Source: a bacterium
Lineage (GTDB): Bacteria > Patescibacteriota > Saccharimonadia > Saccharimonadales > UBA4665
NCBI GenBank assembly: GCA_021777375.1
Contig: JAJYDV010000002.1
Span: forward strand, 1-64,000
Direction: 5' to 3'
Length of the DNA: 64,000 bases
Below, in pieces: positions 9,919 through 19,181 of this stretch. Below the pieces are notes generated by a model. It searched no databases and had not been told where the DNA came from. It worked only from the letters and a program-made list of their open reading frames with translations. How positions within the stretch are numbered: the first letter of the stretch is position 1; every line of letters starts with the position of its first letter. The position numbers and the translations under genes are program-made.

Positions 9919-10896
9919 ATGAGCAAAGATGATACGCCAAAGCATGAACTAGTTATTGTCGGCGCCGGACCGGCAGCTTTAAGTGCGGCGATTTATACAA
10001 CCCGCGAAGATATTGAAACCGTGCTTTATGAGCGTGGCGTAATCGGCGGACTTGCTGCCGTTACTGACATCATTGACAACTACCCTGGTTTTAGCAAAGG
10101 CGTGACCGGTCTCGAACTAGCCGATTCACTACGCAATCAAGCGGAGCGCTTTGGAGCTAAGATTGAACTTGGTGAAGTTAAGTCAATCATTAACGGGGGA
10201 GAATATAAGCGCCTGGTTACTGACAGTGGAGACGTACTGGCCCGATCGGTATTAATTGCTACCGGGTCGGACTATATGCGCACCGGTATTCCCGGTGAGG
10301 AGAAATTCTACGCCAGAGGTGTGCATTTTTGCGCGACTTGCGACGGTGCCTTTTATAGAGATAAAAAGCTAGTTGTTATTGGCGGCGGTAACTCGGCAAT
10401 CCAGGAAAGTATTTTTCTGACTCGTTTTGCGAGCCACATAGATATCTTAGTTCGTTCCAAGCTAAAGGCCAGCGAAGTATTAATTAAAGAGTTGCAGCGG
10501 TTTATTGACAGCGGTAAGATTACTCTACAAATTGGTATTACCCCTAAAGAGATTGTTGGTGACGCTAACGGGGTGACTAAAGTAGTTGGTGTCAACAAAG
10601 ACTCTAAAGATCAGGATTTTATCTGCGATGGCGTATTCGTGTTTATAGGCCTCAAACCAAATACAGCGTTTTTAGCAAACACTAAGGTCGAGCTTGACGC
10701 TAGAGGGTTCGTGATCACTAATCAAGATTTTGAAACTGCCGTGCCAGGCGTTTTTGCTGCAGGTGACGTCAGAAGCGGCGCAACGATGCAAATTGCCAGT
10801 GCATCAGGTGAAGGGGCTACCGCAGCACTCAGGATTCGGGAATATCTTGAGGGTCGGACCCGTGAAGTCAAAAACAATCTTAGTGCTGCGGCTTGA
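9919..10896 (+). CDS. trxB: Thioredoxin-disulfide reductase
   Basis: VIVGAGPAALSAAIY, CATCDGAFYRDK, VVIGGGNSA, GVFAAGDVRSGATMQIASASGEG. Confidence 0.95.
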   Translation: MSKDDTPKHELVIVGAGPAALSAAIYTTREDIETVLYERGVIGGLAAVTDIIDNYPGFSKGVTGLELADSLRNQAERFGAKIELGEVKSIINGGEYKRLVTDSGDVLARSVLIATGSDYMRTGIPGEEKFYARGVHFCATCDGAFYRDKKLVVIGGGNSAIQESIFLTRFASHIDILVRSKLKASEVLIKELQRFIDSGKITLQIGITPKEIVGDANGVTKVVGVNKDSKDQDFICDGVFVFIGLKPNTAFLANTKVELDARGFVITNQDFETAVPGVFAAGDVRSGATMQIASASGEGATAALRIREYLEGRTREVKNNLSAAA

Positions 10897-10945
10897 TACA
10901 ATAAAAGGTAGACAGTAAAAAGCTTTTTAAACGGAGATATATTTA

Positions 10946-11473
10946 ATGCCAGATTTTAACCGTGTTCTTGAACCGGGCAATATTGACCAGGGAATGCTGA
11001 ATGCAGTAATTGAGATTCCGATGGGCAGCCATTTAAAAATTGAATATGACCGGACGCGTGCAGCCTTTATGATTGATCGGATTGAACCAAGTATTTACGC
11101 AAAGCCGGTCAATTATGGTTTTATCCCTCAGACCAAGGACGAAGATGGAGATGAATTAGATGTCTTGTTGGTAACTAGCGAACCCGTCCCTACCGGAGTT
11201 TGGTTAGAATGCCGAATAGTTGGGGTTTTAAAGTTTGAAGATGGCGGTGAAGGTGATCATAAGATTGTAGCCGTGGCAGCCGACGATCGGGATAGCGGTG
11301 ACGCAATTAACGGCCTTGACGATCTTGGTGAGCGTTGGCAGCAAAAGATTGCCGAACACTTTACCCATTATAAGGATCTTAAAAAGCCGGGTACCACAAA
11401 GGTTCTAGGCTGGGGAGATATCGAGGAAGCCAAAAAGATTATTTTTGAGTCCATTGAGCGCTATAAGCCATAG
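10946..11473 (+). CDS. ppa: Inorganic pyrophosphatase
   Basis: VIEIPMGSHLKIEYDR, YGFIPQTKDEDGDELDVLLVT, DHKIVAVAADD. Confidence 0.96.
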   Translation: MPDFNRVLEPGNIDQGMLNAVIEIPMGSHLKIEYDRTRAAFMIDRIEPSIYAKPVNYGFIPQTKDEDGDELDVLLVTSEPVPTGVWLECRIVGVLKFEDGGEGDHKIVAVAADDRDSGDAINGLDDLGERWQQKIAEHFTHYKDLKKPGTTKVLGWGDIEEAKKIIFESIERYKP

Positions 11474-11570
11474 TCAGTCAGTTGATGCTTGGTTGCATCA
11501 GGGGCTGAAGCTGGTATAGAGTAGAAGTAATAAATAAATTAACAAAAAAAATGGGAGGGCACAGCTTTAG

Positions 11571-12593
11571 ATGAAAACAAAAGTTGCCATTAACGGTTTC
11601 GGAAGAATCGGTCGAATAACTTTTAGGATTGCACATGACAGAGAGGATTTGGACATTGTTGCGGTTAACGATTTAACCGATACCAAGACTCTAGCCTACT
11701 TGCTGGCACACGATACGAATTATGGTCTTTACCACCATAAAGTAGAGTACGATGAGCAAAACTTAATTATTGACGGCAAAGCAATCCGGGTTTATGCCGA
11801 AAAAGATCCAACCGCCTTGCCTTGGAAGGATTTGGACGTCGACGTAGTAGTTGAATCAACCGGCCGCTTTACGACCTCCGAGACAGCCGGTGCGCATATC
11901 ACGGCTGGCGCTAAAAGGGTGGTAATTTCGGCTCCGACCAAGAGCGACGACGTACAGACGGTTGTTATTGGCGCAAATGACGAGCTACTTAAAACTTGCG
12001 GCAACATTATCTCTAACGCCTCCTGCACCACTAATAGCGTGGCCGCTATTATGGATGTTATCGACCAAGAGTTTGGTATTGAAAAGGCAATGCTGACTAC
12101 AGTTCACAGTGATACGGCCAGCCAATCACTGACCGATGGACCTTCTAAAGATTTACGCGAAGGGCGTGCGGCTCCGTATAACATCGTGCCAACCACTACC
12201 GGCGCGGCGATTGCCGTAGCCAAAACTGTTCCAAACCTTGTAGGTAAGTTTGACGGCATCAGCGTCCGCGTACCAACTCCAGTGGTCAGCTTGAGTGACG
12301 TAACGATGGTACTTAAAGCTAATGTGTCGAAAGAAACGATTAACGATCTTTTAATTAAGGCTTCGAAGGAGCCATATTACCAGGGTATTATTGCCGTTTC
12401 AGATGAGCCTTTGGTTTCCTCTGACTATATTGGTAATTCGAACTCCGGTATTGTCGATCTCGAGCTAACCAATGTAGTGGCTGGCAATTTAGTTAAGGTA
12501 GTTGTCTGGTACGACAATGAATGGGGCTACTCAAACCGCTTAGTCGAAATGGTGGCCGATACCGGAAAGCTTTTGCGCATTCCGGCTGCTTAG
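11571..12593 (+). CDS. gap: Glyceraldehyde-3-phosphate dehydrogenase
   Basis: INGFGRIGRI, SNASCTTNSVA, WYDNEWGYSNR. Confidence 0.97.
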   Translation: MKTKVAINGFGRIGRITFRIAHDREDLDIVAVNDLTDTKTLAYLLAHDTNYGLYHHKVEYDEQNLIIDGKAIRVYAEKDPTALPWKDLDVDVVVESTGRFTTSETAGAHITAGAKRVVISAPTKSDDVQTVVIGANDELLKTCGNIISNASCTTNSVAAIMDVIDQEFGIEKAMLTTVHSDTASQSLTDGPSKDLREGRAAPYNIVPTTTGAAIAVAKTVPNLVGKFDGISVRVPTPVVSLSDVTMVLKANVSKETINDLLIKASKEPYYQGIIAVSDEPLVSSDYIGNSNSGIVDLELTNVVAGNLVKVVVWYDNEWGYSNRLVEMVADTGKLLRIPAA

Positions 12594-12615
12594 GCAGAGA
12601 TGGCAGATAACTGGA

Positions 12616-13062
12616 ATGAAAATATTTTTGGGAACCGACCATAACGGACTTGAACTTAAGCAAACACTTAAAGATTTCCTAGAAAGACTGGGATACGATG
12701 TGGTTGACGAGGGCAACACTAAACTTAATCCGGAAGACGATTTTCCGGTTTTTGCCGGTAGAGTGGTCAGCGCGATGCTAGCCAGTGATGAAGCCGATCC
12801 GAAGGGCATCTTAATTTGCGGCAGCGGGCAGGGTATGTGTATGGCCGCGAATCGTTTTAAAGGTATCCGGGCTGCCTTGTGCTGGAATACCAAAGAAGCG
12901 CACGCTGCCAGAAACGACGATAACAGTAATATACTCTGTCTTTCTTCGCGCTCAACATCTAACGCTAAGGCCGAAGCGATAGTGAGTGTCTGGCTTAGCA
13001 CCGCCTTTGCCGGTGCTTCACGTTTTAACCGCCGACTTAAAGAGCTAGATCAACTAACTTGA
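12616..13062 (+). CDS. rpiB: Ribose-5-phosphate isomerase B
   Basis: GTDHNGLELKQTLKDFLE, GILICGSGQGMCMAANRFKGIRAALCW. Confidence 0.92.
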   Translation: MKIFLGTDHNGLELKQTLKDFLERLGYDVVDEGNTKLNPEDDFPVFAGRVVSAMLASDEADPKGILICGSGQGMCMAANRFKGIRAALCWNTKEAHAARNDDNSNILCLSSRSTSNAKAEAIVSVWLSTAFAGASRFNRRLKELDQLT

Positions 13063-13088
13063 GAACTAAAGCTGGGGAGACTGCCCAT

Positions 13089-13736
13089 ATGCAACTAGCT
13101 ATCTGTCCGACCATTACGGCGCTCAGTAAAGAAGAATATCTAGCACAGCTTAAAAAGCTTACTAAGTTTGCACCGCGCATTCATATAGATATTTCTGATG
13201 GTACTTTGGCGCCGCGTGAGCTGCTAGGAATTGGATTAATACGCTGGCCGCGCAAGACAATTGCTGACATCCATGTGATGAGTCGTCATCCTCATGCCGA
13301 GCTGGCAATCGCGAAAGAACTGAGGCCACACTTAGTTATTATTCATGCTGAGGCACAAACCAATTTGAAGGCTGCAGCCCAAGAGCTGCACCAGAATGGA
13401 GTAAAAGCCGGTCTTGCGATTCTACCGGAAACTGAAGTTCAGCCGTTTAGCGATTTAATTATTAACTACTTTGACCACGTCCTTATTTTTTCTGGAAATC
13501 TAGGCTACCAGGGGGGGTCGAGCGCCGATTTAAGACTTACTGCGAAGGCTCGGATGCTGAAATATATTAACCCGTCAATTGAGATTGGCTGGGACGGAGG
13601 CGTTAACGAGCATAACGTTAAACTGATTGTTAAAGCCGGAATAAGCGTCATTAATGTTGGTGGCTATATTGCCCGAGCCAAGTCCGCAAAAGACGCTTAT
13701 GCTAAACTGATAACAGTTTCAGAAAGCGTAAATTAG
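13089..13736 (+). CDS. Divergent ribulose-phosphate 3-epimerase family protein
   Basis: LAICPTITA, RIHIDISDGTLAP, DIHVMSRHP, GWDGGVNEHN; start set at ATG 13089 with upstream GGGGAG rather than TTG 13059. Confidence 0.8.
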   Translation: MQLAICPTITALSKEEYLAQLKKLTKFAPRIHIDISDGTLAPRELLGIGLIRWPRKTIADIHVMSRHPHAELAIAKELRPHLVIIHAEAQTNLKAAAQELHQNGVKAGLAILPETEVQPFSDLIINYFDHVLIFSGNLGYQGGSSADLRLTAKARMLKYINPSIEIGWDGGVNEHNVKLIVKAGISVINVGGYIARAKSAKDAYAKLITVSESVN

Positions 13737-13737
13737 G

Positions 13738-14595
13738 ATGCCTCAAGTCCGCTCCATTAATCAACTTGAAATCATTGCCAATAATATTCGCGAGGATATT
13801 ATCCGTATGCTTGTGCATGCCGGCAGTGGACACTCAGCCGGTCCGATGGGACTGGCGGACATTTTTACGGCGCTGTATTTTGATATCTTAAAACATGATC
13901 CTAAAAACCCGAACTGGTCGGAACGAGATATTTTAATTCTTTCCAACGGTCACTGCGTCCCGGTGCGTTATGCGGCAATGGCTAATGCCGGTTATTTCGA
14001 TCGTAAAGAATTGCTTACTTTGCGTCAGTTGGGTTCGAGACTTCAGGGACATCCCGAACGTACTCGTCTACCGGGGCTAGAGACAACTTCGGGTCCGTTA
14101 GGCTCCGGTTTAAGTCAAGCTGCAGGTATAGCCCTTGCCCACAAGATGGATAATATCCTGCACCGTTGGGTTTATGTCGTAATTGGTGATGGCGAGACCG
14201 ACGAAGGCAACATTTGGGAGGCGGCGATGTTTGCCGCCAATAATCATCTAAGCAAGCTGATTGCCATTATTGATCGGAACAATATTCAAATTGACGGTCC
14301 GACCGAACAGGTGATGCCGCTAGAGGACTACCGTGCCAAGTGGGAGGCCTTTGGTTGGCACGTGATTGAGATTGACGGCAACGATATCGAAGCGGTAATT
14401 GACGCCTGCGCGATGGCCAGAGCGATTGTCGAAAAACCGGTTGCAATCATCGCCCATACGATTCCGGGCAAGGGTGTCGACTTCATGGAATACGACTTCC
14501 ATTGGCACGGTATGCCGCCTAATCCCGCTCAGGCCAAAGAAGCCCTGCACGAACTTAGAACCCTTGGGGGCAGGATAAGGAGCGAGCATGAGTAA
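13738..14595 (+). CDS. Transketolase, N-terminal (TPP-binding) subunit
   Basis: HAGSGHSAGPMGLADIFTALYFDILKHDP, VIGDGETDEGNIWEAAMFA. Confidence 0.94.
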   Translation: MPQVRSINQLEIIANNIREDIIRMLVHAGSGHSAGPMGLADIFTALYFDILKHDPKNPNWSERDILILSNGHCVPVRYAAMANAGYFDRKELLTLRQLGSRLQGHPERTRLPGLETTSGPLGSGLSQAAGIALAHKMDNILHRWVYVVIGDGETDEGNIWEAAMFAANNHLSKLIAIIDRNNIQIDGPTEQVMPLEDYRAKWEAFGWHVIEIDGNDIEAVIDACAMARAIVEKPVAIIAHTIPGKGVDFMEYDFHWHGMPPNPAQAKEALHELRTLGGRIRSEHE

Positions 14596-15580
14596 TCCTC
14601 CTGCACCGCACAAGGACGTCGCGCGCGATACGCTATCCCTAGAACCGTTACGAGCAGGTTTCGGCCGTGGACTTGAGCGTGCTGGTCATATTTATCCCAA
14701 TGTTGTCGCCGCTTGCGCCGATTTAACCGAGTCGACCCAGATGCATTTGTTTAAGCAATCATTTCCAGAGCGTTTTATCGAAATGGGGATTGCTGAACAA
14801 AATTTAGTAACCGTCGGCGCCGGTTTGGCGGCTGGCGGAAAAGTTCCTTTTGTTAGTAGCTATGCGGCGTTTAGCCCAGGGCGGAACTGGGAACAAATAC
14901 GTACTACGATTTGTTTAAACGATCGCCCGGTAAAGATTATCGGTTCACATGCCGGAGTCAGTGTTGGACCGGATGGAGCTACACACCAGATGCTCGAAGA
15001 TCTGGCCATCATGCGCGTATTACCTAATATGGTAGTTATTGCGCCTGCCGATAGCCTGGAAGCTGAGAAGGCGACACTGGCGATGGCCGATGATCCCCGA
15101 CCTAACTACCTGCGACTCGCTAGAGAAGCCACGCCGATTATAACCTTGCCCGAGACACCGTTCCATATAGGGGAAGCCCTGTTGTTGGAGTCCGGTAGTG
15201 ACGTTAGCTTGATTGCAACCGGGACCATGACCTATCACGCTCTAATGGCTGCCGAATTGCTGTATAAGGACGGAATTGAGGCGGAAGTGATTCATGTAGC
15301 TACAATTAAGCCTTTGGATAGTGAGGTACTACTTAAGAGCATTCGTAAGACTAGGGCTGTAGTTACAGCTGAAGAGGGGCAGATTATTGGTGGACTCGGT
15401 TCTGCGGTGGCTGAACTGGCCGCTGAGCATTGTCCAGTACCGATACAGCGCATTGGTATGCGTGACCGATTTGGCGAATCAGGTGAACCAGAACAATTGC
15501 TTAAACATTTCGGCCTTGATGCAACGCATATTCGTATGGCCGCCCATGCCGTATTGAGTGACAAAGAAAAGGAGAGTTAA
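14588..15580 (+). CDS. Transketolase, C-terminal (pyrimidine-binding) subunit
   Basis: ERFIEMGIAEQNLVTVGAGLAAGGKVPFVSSYAAF, GLGSAVAELAAEHCP; overlaps N-subunit by 8 bp. Confidence 0.94.
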   Translation: MSNPPAPHKDVARDTLSLEPLRAGFGRGLERAGHIYPNVVAACADLTESTQMHLFKQSFPERFIEMGIAEQNLVTVGAGLAAGGKVPFVSSYAAFSPGRNWEQIRTTICLNDRPVKIIGSHAGVSVGPDGATHQMLEDLAIMRVLPNMVVIAPADSLEAEKATLAMADDPRPNYLRLAREATPIITLPETPFHIGEALLLESGSDVSLIATGTMTYHALMAAELLYKDGIEAEVIHVATIKPLDSEVLLKSIRKTRAVVTAEEGQIIGGLGSAVAELAAEHCPVPIQRIGMRDRFGESGEPEQLLKHFGLDATHIRMAAHAVLSDKEKES

Positions 15581-15588
15581 TAATTACT

Positions 15589-16503
15589 ATGAGCCAAACA
15601 CTGAGGCAGATGCGAGAAAATTGTTATCGGGCTAGAGAACGGATGGCTACTGCTCGGGCTCAGCACTGGGCCTTTGGGGCTTTTAACTTAGATGATGAAG
15701 CCACGCTCATTGCGGTTGCATTGGCCGCCAAAAAACATAATGCCCCGGTGCTGGTCGAGGTCAGCCAAGGAGAAGTTGACGACATCGGCCTGGATAATAT
15801 CCGAGATCTGGTCGACAACACAAAAAGTAACTTCGGCATTGAGATGTACGTTAACTTAGATCATAGCCCAAGTGTGGAAGCGGCTAAGGCCGGTATCGAA
15901 GCCGGATTTGAATTTATACATATCGATATTAGCCAGGCCAATCATGATGCTAGCGACCAAGAGATTATTGAAGCTACGCGCGAAGTAGTGGCTTATGCCA
16001 AACTTACTGGGGCTTCTGTAGAAAGCGAGCCACACTACTTTGGCGGCAGTTCTAATTTGCATACCGAAAAAATTGACTACCAAGAAATCCGTAAAACCTT
16101 CTCTACCCCTGATGGAGCTCGGGCTTTTGTCGAGGCTACGGGAATAGATACTTTTGCTGCTGCAATTGGCAATCTTCACGGCAAGTATCCGGTTCCGAAG
16201 ATGCTTGATCTTGAACTTCTGAAAAATATTCGCGAGGCAATTAGCTGTAACATTAGTTTGCACGGTGGCAGCGGAACGCCTGGGCATTACTTTAAAGACG
16301 CGGTGCGCATCGGGGTCAGCAAAATTAATATTAATTCGGACATGCGGATAGCCTATCGCACCGCTTTAGAAACGGTGTTAAGAGAAAATCCGGATGAGTA
16401 TTCGGTTGCCAAATTGTTGACCAAGTCGGTTGTGCCGGCGGTATCTAAAATTGTTGAAAGCAAACTAGCGGATTTTAACTCCGCGGATAAAGCTTTAATT
16501 TAA
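15589..16503 (+). CDS. Class II fructose/tagatose-bisphosphate aldolase family protein
   Basis: AFGAFNLDDEATL, VNLDHSPSVEAAKAGIEAGF, AAAIGNLHGKYP, SLHGGSGTPG (zinc His residues conserved). Confidence 0.88.
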   Translation: MSQTLRQMRENCYRARERMATARAQHWAFGAFNLDDEATLIAVALAAKKHNAPVLVEVSQGEVDDIGLDNIRDLVDNTKSNFGIEMYVNLDHSPSVEAAKAGIEAGFEFIHIDISQANHDASDQEIIEATREVVAYAKLTGASVESEPHYFGGSSNLHTEKIDYQEIRKTFSTPDGARAFVEATGIDTFAAAIGNLHGKYPVPKMLDLELLKNIREAISCNISLHGGSGTPGHYFKDAVRIGVSKININSDMRIAYRTALETVLRENPDEYSVAKLLTKSVVPAVSKIVESKLADFNSADKALI

Positions 16504-16560
16504 GTTTCAACTGCTGCCTGCTATTTACTAAGTAATAACTAAAGCGCTATATTATAGTTA

Positions 16561-16800
16561 ATGCAGTCTTTGAGTGAGGAAGAAAAGAAGCAGGTGTTGG
16601 GTTCGGTATTAGCCGATCAACTCAGCGCCATCCAAGAAGCCGTTAAAGACGTTCCAGAAATAAAAACCAAACTGGACAATATGGAGCGGATCTTGAGCGA
16701 CGTGGGCTCAGACGTCAGAGTGGCTAAAGCGGCAATTACCGACCTGAGCCACCAGGTGAACGAGCATGAGCGTGAAATCGCACGCCTGCAATCAATTTAG
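16561..16800 (+). CDS. Small coiled-coil protein of unknown function
   Basis: 79 aa, heptad-like, -10-like TATATT/TATTAT immediately upstream, co-directional in the carbon cluster. Confidence 0.6.
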   Translation: MQSLSEEEKKQVLGSVLADQLSAIQEAVKDVPEIKTKLDNMERILSDVGSDVRVAKAAITDLSHQVNEHEREIARLQSI

Positions 16801-16837
16801 TTCAAATTAATCAAAAAAGGGCGGGGTATTATTTAGA

Positions 16838-17842
16838 ATGTCTAATCAACCGGACGTAATCAGCATCGGTGATATTGTTACCGACGTATTTATAAAGTTA
16901 GAAGATGATCAGGCTAAGGTTTACGCCGACAGTGACGATAAACGCTGGCTGGCCATGCCTTTTGGCACCAAACTGCCCTATGATACCGTGCAAACCATTA
17001 AAGGTGTTGGTAACGCCGCCAATGCCGCCGTAGCTTTCGCCCGTCTAGGACTGGCCTCGGCCTATGTAGCAAACGTTGGCGACGATCAAGCTGGCCGGGA
17101 GATGATTGATGAATTGCATGCCAACCATGTAGATAGTCGTTTTGTGCGTATTAATCCGGGAAAGATCAGTAACATTCACTATGTTTTGCGTTACCAGGTG
17201 GAGCGTACGATCTTAATTAAGCATGAAGCTTATGATTATCACTGGCCGCACTTGCGTCCCGATGAAGTTCCGAAATGGCTGTATTTTAGCTCAATTTCCG
17301 GGCAAGCACTGCCTTATCATGATCAAATAGCCGACTGGTTAGATGAGCACCCTGAAGTCAAACTGGCCTTTCAGCCTGGCACTTTCCAAATGGATGCCGG
17401 TGTGGAGCGGCTAAAACGGATTTATCAGCGGAGCGAAGTGGTTATTGTGAACCGCGAAGAAGCAGCTTTTATCACCGGTGGCAACCACGATGACTATCAT
17501 GACTTGCTGGGACGCATTCATAACATGGGCGTGAAGATTGTCGTAATTACCGATGGCCCGAATGGCGCAGTAGCTAGTGACCAGACGCAAATTTTAAAAA
17601 TGCCCTTGTACCCTGATCCTGCTCCTCCGCTAGAGCGCACCGGGGCCGGTGATGCTTTTGCGGCCACTTTCGTTGCAGCTTTAATTAAAGGCAACACGTT
17701 AGCTGGAGCTTTGCAATGGGCGCCAATTAATTCAATGAGCGTTGTACAGCAGGTTGGCGCTCAGGCCGGACTGCTGAACGAAGCTCAAATTGAGCAGTAT
17801 CTTTCTAAAGCGCCGGATAACTATCGCCCTGAAGCTTTCTAG
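16838..17842 (+). CDS. PfkB/ribokinase-family sugar kinase
   Basis: KGVGNAANAAVAFARLGL, VVITDGPNGAVA, ERTGAGDAFAATFVAAL. Confidence 0.9.
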   Translation: MSNQPDVISIGDIVTDVFIKLEDDQAKVYADSDDKRWLAMPFGTKLPYDTVQTIKGVGNAANAAVAFARLGLASAYVANVGDDQAGREMIDELHANHVDSRFVRINPGKISNIHYVLRYQVERTILIKHEAYDYHWPHLRPDEVPKWLYFSSISGQALPYHDQIADWLDEHPEVKLAFQPGTFQMDAGVERLKRIYQRSEVVIVNREEAAFITGGNHDDYHDLLGRIHNMGVKIVVITDGPNGAVASDQTQILKMPLYPDPAPPLERTGAGDAFAATFVAALIKGNTLAGALQWAPINSMSVVQQVGAQAGLLNEAQIEQYLSKAPDNYRPEAF

Positions 17843-17915
17843 TAACCGACTTTGCGCTTATGCTAGGATAAGAGTAGCTATCCTTGCAGGGAAAATATAA
17901 ACGGACTAAGAGCAT

Positions 17916-19163
17916 ATGACTAAAATGTTAGCGCAATTACTAGACACCCAAGAACCACAGTTTCATCAGACACTGTCAAGTTTGGAAGCGGCCACCGGGC
18001 GTCAGGGTCACGACATTCGTCTAAGTGAGTCTATTAACCAGCTGCAACGTACTAAGTTAGCCCAACTGGGACTAGATCCTGAAGATACCACCGGGGAAGA
18101 GCTGTTTCATGCCTTGCAGACTAAACTTAAGACCGATGACAGTCTACTAGTCAAACGATTACGCTCAATTAGTGCCTATCAGGTGAATGCGGCGGCTAAC
18201 TTAAGTGAAGGAATAGCTACAGCAATTAGCCAGGCTACAAAGAATAATCTTATTTTCGTAATTAAAGCTTCGGTAGCTAAACGGGCCATTGCTAAGTTTC
18301 CGCCCAAAAAGGTAATGAAGGCTCTAAATTACCGATCTTACGAATCGCTAGTCAAACACGTTCCTTTAGGACTAATGGTTACGGCTGCTGAGGAATTAGA
18401 GAGTTCGGCATGGATGCAACATTACAGTGCATTCCTACGCTCTCTTAGTCCACGTGATTTTGAAGAACGAGCAGTTAGTGTTTACTCGCCGCATACCGAT
18501 AAGTGGCTGGTCATCAAATCCCAGCTTTTAGCTATTAGTAAGCGCACCGTTATGGTAAATAAAGAGCTGGGGAGCCTTGTTATATTGCCGCTGCCTAATC
18601 GTCCGGTATCTGGCCTTGCAACACTGACTCTAGCCAGTGCGGCAAATGGCTTAAATGCCATCTATGCACTCAGCAGCTACTTACGCTTAAGCCAAGTTGC
18701 AAAAGATTTTAATATCCGTCTGCTTAGTAGTGTTAGTGATGAGCCGCGTTTTGAGCATATTGATTACTTTAGCGCACCCTTGAGCTGGGAGACGGTTATT
18801 CGTTTTATTCATCATCTGCAAGGGCAGCTAGGTACAGCGCTGGATACCCGCATTGGGTCCGAAGAAATGATTGGTTGGCAGCCCGTAGAACAGTTAATCC
18901 AAATGATAGCACCGGAGATGGAATTCTGGCGTGATTGTGGACATGTCGGTCGGTTAGACGGAAATAGCACGGTTTCGTTTAATGTACTGGATAATGCCCT
19001 TAGCCTAGTAAATAGGGCAAGATATCCGGAACGATACAGTCATCATGTCAAACGAGCCCTTTGGCAGGAGCTGATAGCTAAATATATTCGTCCGGATTTA
19101 TTTAGCGAGTTTATTGGGGCTGAACTAGTTCCAAAATTGGCAACTGAAAGTATCGGAATTTAA
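17916..19163 (+). CDS. Uncharacterised 415-aa protein, last-but-one gene of carbon cluster
   Basis: Long ORF, co-directional, short spacers; FPPKKVMKALNYRSYESLVKH segment; no family recognised. Confidence 0.8.
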   Translation: MTKMLAQLLDTQEPQFHQTLSSLEAATGRQGHDIRLSESINQLQRTKLAQLGLDPEDTTGEELFHALQTKLKTDDSLLVKRLRSISAYQVNAAANLSEGIATAISQATKNNLIFVIKASVAKRAIAKFPPKKVMKALNYRSYESLVKHVPLGLMVTAAEELESSAWMQHYSAFLRSLSPRDFEERAVSVYSPHTDKWLVIKSQLLAISKRTVMVNKELGSLVILPLPNRPVSGLATLTLASAANGLNAIYALSSYLRLSQVAKDFNIRLLSSVSDEPRFEHIDYFSAPLSWETVIRFIHHLQGQLGTALDTRIGSEEMIGWQPVEQLIQMIAPEMEFWRDCGHVGRLDGNSTVSFNVLDNALSLVNRARYPERYSHHVKRALWQELIAKYIRPDLFSEFIGAELVPKLATESIGI

Positions 19164-19181
19164 ATAAGGAATGAGGAGCTA

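Noticed and set aside
11551-11574. 7-codon upstream ORF (ATG GGA GGG CAC AGC TTT AGA TGA) whose stop overlaps the gap ATG
   Set aside because: Its second and third codons coincide with the gap Shine-Dalgarno (GGGAGGG), so it is most likely chance; not reported as a feature.
12540-13001. 153-aa minus-strand ORF over rpiB
   Set aside because: Antisense shadow of a well-supported rpiB; low-complexity Ser/Leu-rich translation.
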